12,331 nucleotides of DNA from Hydrogenophaga sp. (GTDB lineage: Bacteria > Pseudomonadota > Gammaproteobacteria > Burkholderiales > Burkholderiaceae), in NCBI GenBank assembly GCA_025458545.1, contig JALOSH010000047.1, positions 1 to 12,331 on the forward strand. The letters are read 5' to 3'. Below the pieces are notes generated by a model. The model did no database searches and had not been told where the DNA came from. It worked only from the letters and a program-made list of their open reading frames with translations. The stretch's first letter is position 1. Every line of letters starts with the position of its first letter. Both the position numbers and the translations under genes were made by a program. Below, piece by piece: positions 6,575-12,331 of the stretch.

Positions 6575-7663
6575 ATGAAACGCCAATCCCTGTTGACCAT
6601 CATGACCGCCGCCACGCTCACCCTGGGCGCCAGCACCGCCGCACAAGCCCAGGTCGGCATGACCGAATGGCGTGCCGGCGCCCTGCCCGTGACCCTGGTC
6701 TATCCGACCCAGACCGCGTCCAGCACCCACAGCTTCGGCCCCTTCAGCATCGACGTGGCGCTCAACGCGCCGCCGCTGAACCAGCGCCAGCGGCTGGTCG
6801 TCATCTCGCACGGCACGGGCGGCAGCGCCATCGCCGACCACGCTCTGGCGGCCAGCCTGGTGCGGGCCGGTTTTGTGGTGGCGCAGCCACTCCACCAGGG
6901 CGACAACTTTCAGAACCAGCAAGACGCCGGACCGGTGGCGTTCGAACGGCGCCCGCAAGAGGTCCGCCAGCTGATCGACGCGCTGGCCCAAGACCCGATG
7001 TGGTCGACCCGCCTGGACCTGTCAAAAGTCGGCGTGCACGGCATGTCGGCTGGCGGCGTGACCGGCCTCTCGCTGGCGGGCGCTCAGTGGCGCATGCTCA
7101 ACCTGATCCGCCACTGCAACCGCAACGCCGTAGCCGACGAATCGTTTTGCTTCCAGGGTGCCCAAGACGGCGCCGCGCGGGCCCAGCGCCAAGCCAACTA
7201 CGACCGCGCCCGCTACGTGCCCGACATGTTCCTGCCCGCCGAACTGAAGGTCCTTCATGGCGGCCGCACCACCAGCCGAGACCAAGCCGACCCGCGGCCC
7301 GACCCACGCGTGGCCGCTGTCTCGCTGGCGGTTCCGCTGGCGGTGATCTTCAGCGCCGAGAGCCTGGCACGCATTCGCATACCGGTGGGCCTGGTGAGCG
7401 CGCAGCGCGACGAGGTGCTGGTACCGCGTTTCCATTCGTCCCATGTGCTCGCCCACTGCAGCACCTGCACCCTGCTGGCCGATCTGCCGGGCGCTGGCCA
7501 TTTCGATGTGCTCTGGCCCTGGCCCGAATCGGTGGCGCGCGACGTGGCGGCCAAGCAGGTGCGCGGCGGTCTGCCGGTGCCCGGCTTCGACCCGCGGCAA
7601 CGCGAAGCCGCGCATGCAAAAATCGTCGCCTTCCACCGCCAACACCTGTTGCCCCTGCCATGA
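6575..7663 (+). CDS. Exported alpha/beta hydrolase (dienelactone hydrolase / PAF-acetylhydrolase-like)
   Basis: This 362-residue protein begins with a typical Sec signal peptide (MKRQSLLTIMTAATLTLGA..AQA, cleavage near residue 29), so it acts in the periplasm or outside the cell. The fold markers are in order: VVISHGTGGS (oxyanion loop), the nucleophile elbow GMSAGG with Ser158, candidate acid Asp279 in SAQRDEVLVP, and candidate base His309 in GAGHFDVLWPWP. The triad looks complete, unlike that of the hydrolase at 2230. Two close cysteines (HCSTC) and another pair near 185-200 could form disulfides in the periplasm. Substrate is unknown; esterase or lipase-like activity is likely. It starts 17 bases after the 2TM gene and its stop overlaps the kinase ATG (ATGA). 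The same frame stays open upstream to 5741, but no signal peptide exists there, so 6575 is preferred. Confidence 0.9.
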   Translation: MKRQSLLTIMTAATLTLGASTAAQAQVGMTEWRAGALPVTLVYPTQTASSTHSFGPFSIDVALNAPPLNQRQRLVVISHGTGGSAIADHALAASLVRAGFVVAQPLHQGDNFQNQQDAGPVAFERRPQEVRQLIDALAQDPMWSTRLDLSKVGVHGMSAGGVTGLSLAGAQWRMLNLIRHCNRNAVADESFCFQGAQDGAARAQRQANYDRARYVPDMFLPAELKVLHGGRTTSRDQADPRPDPRVAAVSLAVPLAVIFSAESLARIRIPVGLVSAQRDEVLVPRFHSSHVLAHCSTCTLLADLPGAGHFDVLWPWPESVARDVAAKQVRGGLPVPGFDPRQREAAHAKIVAFHRQHLLPLP

Positions 7664-8742
7664 CCCTCGACACCGGCCCCTGGTGGCTGCGCTGGCTGCC
7701 TGCCGACAGCCGCAGCGGCCTGCGCAAGCGCCTGGCCATCGTGTGGGCAGTGGCCCTGTTCATCGCCCTCTACCAATGGCTGGCCGCCTCACAAAGCAAG
7801 GATCTGAGCGTTGCGCTGGTCTACAGCTTTGCCATCAGCACCTGTATATGGTTCCTGAGCGATCCGCTGCGCATCGCCATGCACCGGTCGCTCGGAGTGA
7901 GAGGACCGCACTACTGGGTGAACTCCTGGAAGACCGGGATACACATGGCGCTGAGCATCGCGGTCGGCTATGCCGTCGGCACGCTGATCGGTGACGCCCA
8001 CAGCGGGCGTTCCACCTGGGAACTCCTGTGGCTTGCGCCGCAACGCTTCTGGGGCTTCTTGCTGGGATCGATTGCCATCAGCGCGGGATTTCTCTTTTTT
8101 TTCTACCACCGCGAAAGAGCCCATGCGCTTGAACGCCAGGCCACCGAGGCGCGGCTCAAACTGCTGGAAACCCAGCTCGAACCGCACATGCTCTTCAACA
8201 CCCTGGCCAACCTGCGCGCGCTGATCGCCACCGACCCACCGCGTGCCATCGGCATGCTCGACCGGCTCAACGACTACCTGCGCGCCACACTGCGCGCCTC
8301 GCGCACGGACGGCTCCACCGGCAGCCACACGCTGAGCGACGAATTCGCCCGTCTGCGCGACTACCTGGAACTCATGGCGGTGCGCATGGGGCCACGCCTG
8401 CGCTACTCGCTGGATGTACCCGAGACGCTCGCGGCACAAGCGGTGCCTCCGCTGCTGCTGCAGCCGCTGGTGGAGAACGCGATCCGGCACGGACTGGAAC
8501 CGCAGCTCGACGGCGGCCGCATCACGGTGAGCGCGAGCGCCGAAGGCTCGTCGCTGATCCTGGAAGTGATCGACACCGGCGTGGGCATGAACCCCGGCGC
8601 TGCACCCGGCGGCAGCGGCTTTGGCCTGGCCCAGGTGCGCGAGCGCGTGGCCAGCTTGCCCGGCGGGCGGGTCGATGTGCAGTCGGCGCTCGGCCAGGGC
8701 ACCACCGTGCGCATCCGGCTGCCGCTCCAGAACGCCCCGTGA
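7660..8742 (+). CDS. LytS/YehU-type sensor histidine kinase
   Basis: This 360-residue inner-membrane kinase has four hydrophobic helices (about 25-42, 49-67, 95-111 and 131-149). A short linker helix (RERAHALERQATEARLKLLETQ) leads to the His_kinase domain with phospho-acceptor His176 in LEPHMLFNTLANL. The HATPase domain shows the N box LVENAIRHGLEP (Asn273), DTGVGM and GSGFGLAQVRERV, so catalysis looks intact. This is the architecture of kinases that pair with LytTR regulators, and such a regulator follows immediately. The start overlaps the hydrolase stop by four bases, suggesting translational coupling. The signal is unknown; the linked membrane proteins and exported hydrolase suggest cell-envelope or membrane-related sensing (inference). 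Confidence 0.94.
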   Translation: MTLDTGPWWLRWLPADSRSGLRKRLAIVWAVALFIALYQWLAASQSKDLSVALVYSFAISTCIWFLSDPLRIAMHRSLGVRGPHYWVNSWKTGIHMALSIAVGYAVGTLIGDAHSGRSTWELLWLAPQRFWGFLLGSIAISAGFLFFFYHRERAHALERQATEARLKLLETQLEPHMLFNTLANLRALIATDPPRAIGMLDRLNDYLRATLRASRTDGSTGSHTLSDEFARLRDYLELMAVRMGPRLRYSLDVPETLAAQAVPPLLLQPLVENAIRHGLEPQLDGGRITVSASAEGSSLILEVIDTGVGMNPGAAPGGSGFGLAQVRERVASLPGGRVDVQSALGQGTTVRIRLPLQNAP

Positions 8743-8744
8743 AC

Positions 8745-9542
8745 ATGAACGCCACCGCCCTGATCGCCGAAGACGAACCCCTGCTCGCCGCCGCCCTGCA
8801 GGCCGAGCTGGCGCGCGCATGGCCGCAACTGCAGATCGTGGCCAGCGTGGGCCATGGCGCCGCTGCGGTGGCGCAGGCGCTGCTGCTCAAGCCACAGGTG
8901 TTGTTCATGGACATCCGCATGCCGGGGCAGAGCGGGCTGGAAGCCGCCGAAGAACTCGCCGATGCGTGGCCGGACGGCACACCGTTCCCCGCGCTGGTGT
9001 TCGTCACCGCTTACGACCAGTACGCCGTGCAAGCCTTTGAAGCGCAGGCGGTGGACTACCTGCTCAAGCCGGTGCAACCGGACCGGTTGGCCCGCACCGT
9101 GGAACGGGTGCAAGCCCTGCTGGCGCAGCGCGCCGGGGCTCCGGCCGCCGCAAGCCTGGACGCGACGCTCGACCAGTTGCGCGCCCTGCTCTCACCGGCT
9201 GCCGGGCTGGCGGCCGAGCCGCTGCGCGTGATCCAGGCCAGCGTCGGCAGCCAGATCCGCATGGTGCCGGTGGACACCGTGCTGGTGTTCGAAGCCGCCG
9301 ACAAATACTTGCGCGTGATCACCGCCGACGGCGAGGTGCTGATCCGCACCCCGCTCAAAGAGCTGTTGCCGCAGCTGGATACCAGCGTCTTCTGGCAGGT
9401 GCACCGCGGCACCGTGGTGCGCGCCAGTGCCATCCACAGCGTGCACCGCGACGAGGCCGGCAAGCTCAGCTTGCATCTGCGCGGCCTCGCCGAGACCTGG
9501 CCGGTCAGTCGGCTCTACGCCCAGCGCTTTCGAGCGATGTAG
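8745..9542 (+). CDS. LytTR-family DNA-binding response regulator
   Basis: This 265-residue cytoplasmic regulator has a receiver domain at about residues 4-125, with acidic residues Glu9-Asp10-Glu11, phospho-acceptor Asp56 in LFMDIRMPG, Thr88 in FVTAYD and Lys108 in LLKPV. An alanine-rich linker leads to a LytTR DNA-binding domain (about 163-262) with VDTVLVFEAADKYLRV, RTPLKELLPQL and FWQVHRGTVVRASAI. It is the cognate partner of the preceding kinase. The alternative GTG start at 8739 overlaps the kinase stop by four bases and adds two residues; I prefer ATG 8745. The gene ends 21 bases before a convergent gene. LytTR proteins bind pairs of short direct repeats, and a matching pair is found in the promoter region of this cluster. 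Confidence 0.94.
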   Translation: MNATALIAEDEPLLAAALQAELARAWPQLQIVASVGHGAAAVAQALLLKPQVLFMDIRMPGQSGLEAAEELADAWPDGTPFPALVFVTAYDQYAVQAFEAQAVDYLLKPVQPDRLARTVERVQALLAQRAGAPAAASLDATLDQLRALLSPAAGLAAEPLRVIQASVGSQIRMVPVDTVLVFEAADKYLRVITADGEVLIRTPLKELLPQLDTSVFWQVHRGTVVRASAIHSVHRDEAGKLSLHLRGLAETWPVSRLYAQRFRAM

Positions 9543-9563
9543 CGCCTACCCGGCGCCGGGCGC

Positions 9564-10043
9564 TCAGCGGCGGCGGTCGTCCCAGCGCCGGTCGTCGCGG
9601 TCGTGGCGTTCGTAGCGGTCATCGTCGTCACGGTCGTGGTACTGGCGGTGGTGCTTCTTCCAGCGCTTGCGGTCTTTGCGGTCGTCCCAGCGCGGGCCAT
9701 GGTCCCAGCCCGAGTGGTACACCGGGCGCGGATACACCACCACCGGCCGGACATATGGATAGGGCTGGTGCACCACCACTGGCCGCACATAGGGGTAAGG
9801 CTGGTGGATCACCACCGGTGCAGGCTGGTGGATGATCACCGGGCGCGGCGGCGGTGCATTGGACACCCCCACCGAAATGCCAGGCTGCTGCACCCCGATC
9901 GACCAGTACACGTCGTTGCCGCCCCTGGCGTGCACCTGACCGGCAGACAGCGCCCAGCCCCCGGCCGCCAGGGTGGCGAGCGTCAGGCCCCGGGCCCAGG
10001 CCGAGCTGCGGGCCAGTGCGGTTCGGTAAGTCATGATGTTCAT
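9564..10043 (-). CDS. Exported Pro/His-rich protein with an Asp/Arg/His-rich tail, function unknown
   Basis: This 159-residue protein has a signal peptide ending near VHA-RG (residue 39). The mature part begins NDVYWSIGVQQPGISVGVSN, then a proline-rich segment with HQP repeats and an exact repeat of PYPYVRPVVV (residues 82-91 and 94-103). From about residue 118 the tail is almost entirely Asp, Arg, Lys, His and Trp, with many DDR/HDR steps. Such tails are low complexity and may bind metal or polyanions, but this is inference. Related short exported proteins starting with a YW.IG..QPG segment are, from memory, common in Burkholderiales and have no assigned function. The start at 10043 follows GGAG at about nine bases. 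It is convergent with the LytTR regulator and divergent from DUF924. Confidence 0.8.
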   Translation of the reverse strand: MNIMTYRTALARSSAWARGLTLATLAAGGWALSAGQVHARGGNDVYWSIGVQQPGISVGVSNAPPPRPVIIHQPAPVVIHQPYPYVRPVVVHQPYPYVRPVVVYPRPVYHSGWDHGPRWDDRKDRKRWKKHHRQYHDRDDDDRYERHDRDDRRWDDRRR

Positions 10044-10182
10044 CTTGGTTGCTCCGGTTGTCGGCGGCCGCGGTGGACGCCGTGGCCCTATTACAGAAAA
10101 AGGCGCGCTATCCTGTTCTGCACGCACGGTCAAAGGCGTTGCCAGACGTAACCGCTCACCCATCACCACGATCACCACCACC

Positions 10183-10800
10183 ATGCCCGTCCCGCTCCCC
10201 ACCCCTGCCGATGTGCTGGACTTCTGGTTTGGCGATGCCCGCCTGCAGCGCGACTGGCCCGAGACCGACCGCAGCGCGCTGTGGTTTGGCGGCGGCCCCG
10301 ATCTCGACGCGCAGATCACCACCCGCTTCGGCCCGCTGGTGAACAGCGCCATCGACGGCGGTCTCACCGAATGGGAAACACCGTTGGGCTCGCGCCTGGC
10401 GCTGGTCTTGTTGCTCGACCAGTTCACCCGCAACGTGCACCGGGGCACCGCCCGCGCCTTTGCTGGCGACGCCCGCGCGCAGCAGCTGGTGCTGCACACC
10501 CTTGCTGGGGCGCAAGACGCTGAACTCCCCCGCATCGGCCGCTTGTTCCTCTGCATGCCGCTGATGCACGCCGAAAACCTGGCCCTGCAACACGAATGCC
10601 TGGCGCGTCTCACCGAGCTGCACCGTGGCAGCCCGGCCGATGTGCAACGCGCGCTGGACGGCAACCTCCGTTCGGCCCGGCAGCACCTCGACATCGTCGA
10701 ACGCTTCGGGCGTTTTCCGCACCGCAACGCCGCCCTGGGCCGCGCCAGCACACCGGAAGAAGAAGTCTTTTTGAAAGACGGCCCGCGCTTCGGGCAGTGA
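10183..10800 (+). CDS. DUF924 family protein
   Basis: This 205-residue soluble protein carries the DUF924 pattern: ADVLDFWFGD at the N terminus, ALWFGGGPDLDAQI, a central LALVLLLDQFTRNVHRG followed by RAFAGDARA, then FLCMPLMHAENLALQ, and FGRFPHRNAALGRASTPEE near the C terminus. The length fits the family. Members are predicted to be all-helical, TPR-like, and have no established role. The ATG at 10183 directly precedes the conserved start; the frame stays open upstream to 10033 but that part is not family-like. No Shine-Dalgarno is visible. The 139-base divergent region upstream (10044-10182) contains no promoter that I can defend. The gene ends just before a strong terminator. Confidence 0.9.
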   Translation: MPVPLPTPADVLDFWFGDARLQRDWPETDRSALWFGGGPDLDAQITTRFGPLVNSAIDGGLTEWETPLGSRLALVLLLDQFTRNVHRGTARAFAGDARAQQLVLHTLAGAQDAELPRIGRLFLCMPLMHAENLALQHECLARLTELHRGSPADVQRALDGNLRSARQHLDIVERFGRFPHRNAALGRASTPEEEVFLKDGPRFGQ

Positions 10801-10821
10801 CGCTCGTTGAGCCGCCCAGCA

Positions 10822-10848
10822 AAAAGCCGCTCAATTCGAGCGGCTTTT
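10822..10848. terminator. Bidirectional rho-independent terminator
   Basis: A perfect 11-bp stem, AAAAGCCGCTC (10822-10832) with GAGCGGCTTTT (10838-10848), encloses a five-base loop. The T run on one strand and the A run on the other let it stop transcription from both sides. It lies 21 bases after the DUF924 stop and 34 bases beyond the end of the convergent gene at 10883. Confidence 0.9.
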
Positions 10849-10882
10849 GGGTGTCTTGCAGAAGGGCGGAACCGGCGGCGGT

Positions 10883-11251
10883 TCAGCCGCCCATCGACAG
10901 CCAGGCCGCGCCGGCGCCCATGACCAGGCCCACGATCAGCCCGATGCCGTGGCGCTGCATGGGCCCCGGTGTTTCGGGCATGGGCTCAGGCTCGGCGTGA
11001 TCGTCCATCACCGTGGTCTCATAGGCCGGGGCCACACCACCGGCGCCCACCCGCAAGCCACTGGTGGGTGAAGCCCAGCCCGCCCACAGCGCGTGGGCCT
11101 GCTGCGGCACCACCGCGCCGCGCTCCACGGCGGCCTCCACATCTTTCCAGGTCAGCTGCACCCGCACGCTGGGCAAGAACACATCGTCCACATGGGTGGC
11201 CTGCCACTGGGTTTCGTCCATCACCATGGTGTCTGCGCTGTCTTTGTTCAT
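10883..11251 (-). CDS. Hypothetical protein with a C-terminal transmembrane anchor
   Basis: I do not recognise a named family in this 122-residue protein. It has no signal peptide. An N-terminal hydrophilic part contains ATHVDDVFLPSVRVQLTWKDVEAAVERGAVVPQQAHALWAGWASP, a short helix-turn-helix-like pattern that recalls the start of DUF2157-type proteins. A Gly/Pro/Glu-rich linker follows (EPEPMPETPGP), then one hydrophobic helix at about 102-120 that ends two residues before the stop. This is the layout of a tail-anchored inner-membrane protein with a cytoplasmic domain. ATG 11251 has a weak AGG about seven bases upstream. Coding is supported by composition, by the terminator on its 3' side and by an otherwise empty strand. 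Confidence 0.65.
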   Translation of the reverse strand: MNKDSADTMVMDETQWQATHVDDVFLPSVRVQLTWKDVEAAVERGAVVPQQAHALWAGWASPTSGLRVGAGGVAPAYETTVMDDHAEPEPMPETPGPMQRHGIGLIVGLVMGAGAAWLSMGG

Positions 11252-11445
11252 GTGGTGCCTGCTTTCTTGAGCGTCCCTTGATGGCCCACAACCATATCGG
11301 AAAACCCCTGCCGCTGGGCCGGGTACCGGAGCCCCTCGTCGGTTGGCGGGCGCCACATCCGAGGTTTTTTGCACGCCAGCGCCCGCTTCATGCGCGTACC
11401 GCATCAGCGGCACCGCGCTGCACATAAAGCCGACGCCGCGCTTCC

Positions 11446-11451
11446 TAGAAT
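11446..11451 (+). promoter_or_regulatory. Candidate -10 box for glsA, possible leaderless transcript
   Basis: TAGAAT lies only five bases before the glsA ATG at 11457, and there is no Shine-Dalgarno. If it is the -10 element, transcription would begin at or next to the start codon. No good -35 is visible 16-18 bases upstream. The rest of 11252-11445 shows nothing further that I can support. Confidence 0.4.
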
Positions 11452-11456
11452 CCGGC

Positions 11457-12331
11457 ATGACCGCCTCGCCCCCTTCCACCACCCCGCTGCCCGCCCTGCT
11501 GGAACAGATCCACACCGAAGCCCAGGCCCTGTATGGCCAGGGCCGTGTGGCCGACTACATCCCCGCGCTGGGAGAGGTGGCGCCGCGCCAGTTCGGCATG
11601 GCGGTGGCGCTGTGCAGCGGCGAAAGCCACACCGTGGGCGACGCGCACACCGCGTTCTCGCTGCAAAGCATCACCAAGCTCTTCACTTTCGTGCTCGCGC
11701 TCAAGCTGGTGGGCGACGACCTCTGGCAGCGCGTGGGGCGCGAGCCTTCGGGCGCGGCCTTCAACTCCATCGTGCAGCTCGAAACCGAAAACGGCATCCC
11801 GCGCAACCCGTTCATCAACGCCGGAGCGCTGGTCATCACCGACATCTTGACCAGCCGCTACGCCCACCTCGACTACGCCCTGCTCGGCGCCCTGCGCCGC
11901 CTGGTGGACGACCCCGCGCTGCACTGGAACCCGCGCATCGCCCAGAGCGAGCGCGACACCGCGCACCGCAACATGGCCATGGCCTATTTCATGAAGAGCC
12001 ACGGCAACTTCCACAACGAGCCCGGGCTGGTGCTCGACAACTACTGCCGCCAGTGCGCCACCGAAATGAGCTGCGCCCAGCTCGCGCAGGCCACCATGTT
12101 TCTCGCCAACAACGGGCGCGACCTCGGCCGCCGCGGCGAGCCGGACGAACAGTTCTTGAGCGCCGACGACACACGCCGCGTGAACGCCCTGCTGCTCACC
12201 TGCGGCGCCTACGACGCGGCGGGCGACTTCGCCTACCGCATCGGCCTGCCGGTGAAAACCGGCGTGGGCGGCGGCATCGTGGCGGTGGTGCCCGGCGTGG
12301 GCACGGTGGCCGTGTGGTCGCCCGAGCTGGA
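11457..12331 (+). CDS. glsA: Glutaminase (GlsA family), 3' end cut by window edge
   Basis: It hydrolyses L-glutamine to glutamate and ammonia in the cytoplasm. The first 291 residues are present; family members are about 305, so only a short C-terminal stretch is missing. The fold is beta-lactamase-like with the Ser-x-x-Lys motif Ser71-Ile-Thr-Lys74 (FSLQSITKLF). Residues matching the known E. coli substrate positions can be placed: Ser71, Asn121 (PFINAGALV), Glu165, Asn172, Tyr196 (DNYCRQC), Tyr252 (CGAYDAAG) and Val270 (TGVGGGIVA). All are present, so the enzyme should be active. The ATG at 11457 follows a TAGAAT box and lacks a Shine-Dalgarno. It stands alone, divergent from the tail-anchored hypothetical gene across a 205-base gap. 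No regulator or glutamine transporter is nearby in the window. Confidence 0.96.
   Translation, partial: MTASPPSTTPLPALLEQIHTEAQALYGQGRVADYIPALGEVAPRQFGMAVALCSGESHTVGDAHTAFSLQSITKLFTFVLALKLVGDDLWQRVGREPSGAAFNSIVQLETENGIPRNPFINAGALVITDILTSRYAHLDYALLGALRRLVDDPALHWNPRIAQSERDTAHRNMAMAYFMKSHGNFHNEPGLVLDNYCRQCATEMSCAQLAQATMFLANNGRDLGRRGEPDEQFLSADDTRRVNALLLTCGAYDAAGDFAYRIGLPVKTGVGGGIVAVVPGVGTVAVWSPEL

Noticed and set aside
9541..9564. Inverted repeat AGCGCC/GGCGCT between the convergent regulator and exported-protein genes as a terminator
   Set aside because: The stem is only six base pairs, the loop is long and no T run follows on either strand.
10087..10114. Promoter elements (TTACAG, TATCCT) between the exported protein and DUF924
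   Set aside because: Spacing between the boxes is about 12 bases, too short, and no better pair was found on either strand.

Overview
The window looks like chromosomal DNA of a high-GC betaproteobacterium, most likely family Comamonadaceae (a Hydrogenophaga-like genus is my best guess). The basis is the strong G/C preference at third codon positions, the protein types, and a GC-rich intergenic repeat after the Anbu gene of a kind I associate with Comamonadaceae. This is recognition from the sequence, not a database match. I see no tRNA, rRNA, CRISPR array, insertion sequence or phage gene.

Left part (1-3018). The window opens inside mutS, which is broken. The conserved protein runs in frame 1, shifts to frame 2 near base 321 and returns to frame 1 near base 897. 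At each shift a conserved block is missing, including the ATPase segment after Walker B. The mutS stop overlaps the start of a proteasome-like Anbu peptidase, whose tail carries an exact 33-bp tandem duplication. After the intergenic repeat comes an alpha/beta hydrolase that reads in frame but lacks the segment expected to hold its catalytic serine. So three deletions and one duplication fall within about 2.1 kb, while every gene downstream looks intact. This is the oddest part of the window. It could be real decay of a mutator lineage or a local assembly error, and the sequence alone cannot decide.

Middle (3084-9542). An orphan membrane PAS-PAS histidine kinase is followed convergently by a DUF1439 lipoprotein gene. 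Divergent from the lipoprotein is a five-gene cluster on the plus strand: a DUF2306 membrane protein, a small 2TM-domain protein, an exported alpha/beta hydrolase with a full candidate triad, a LytS-type sensor kinase and a LytTR response regulator. The last three are stop-start overlapped or nearly so, so they are probably one transcript. The divergent promoter region holds an exact 9-bp direct repeat with 21-bp periodicity, the geometry expected of a LytTR-domain binding site, so the regulator may control its own operon and the lipoprotein.

Right part (9564-12331). A small exported protein rich in Pro, His, Asp and Arg (minus strand) is divergent from a DUF924 protein. That gene ends at a bidirectional rho-independent terminator shared with a convergent tail-anchored hypothetical protein. 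The window ends inside glsA (glutaminase), which has all the substrate residues I can check and an upstream -10-like box so close to the ATG that the mRNA may be leaderless.

I do not find a clearly new multi-gene system. The most novel leads are the cluster of lesions around mutS and the candidate LytTR-controlled membrane/hydrolase operon.
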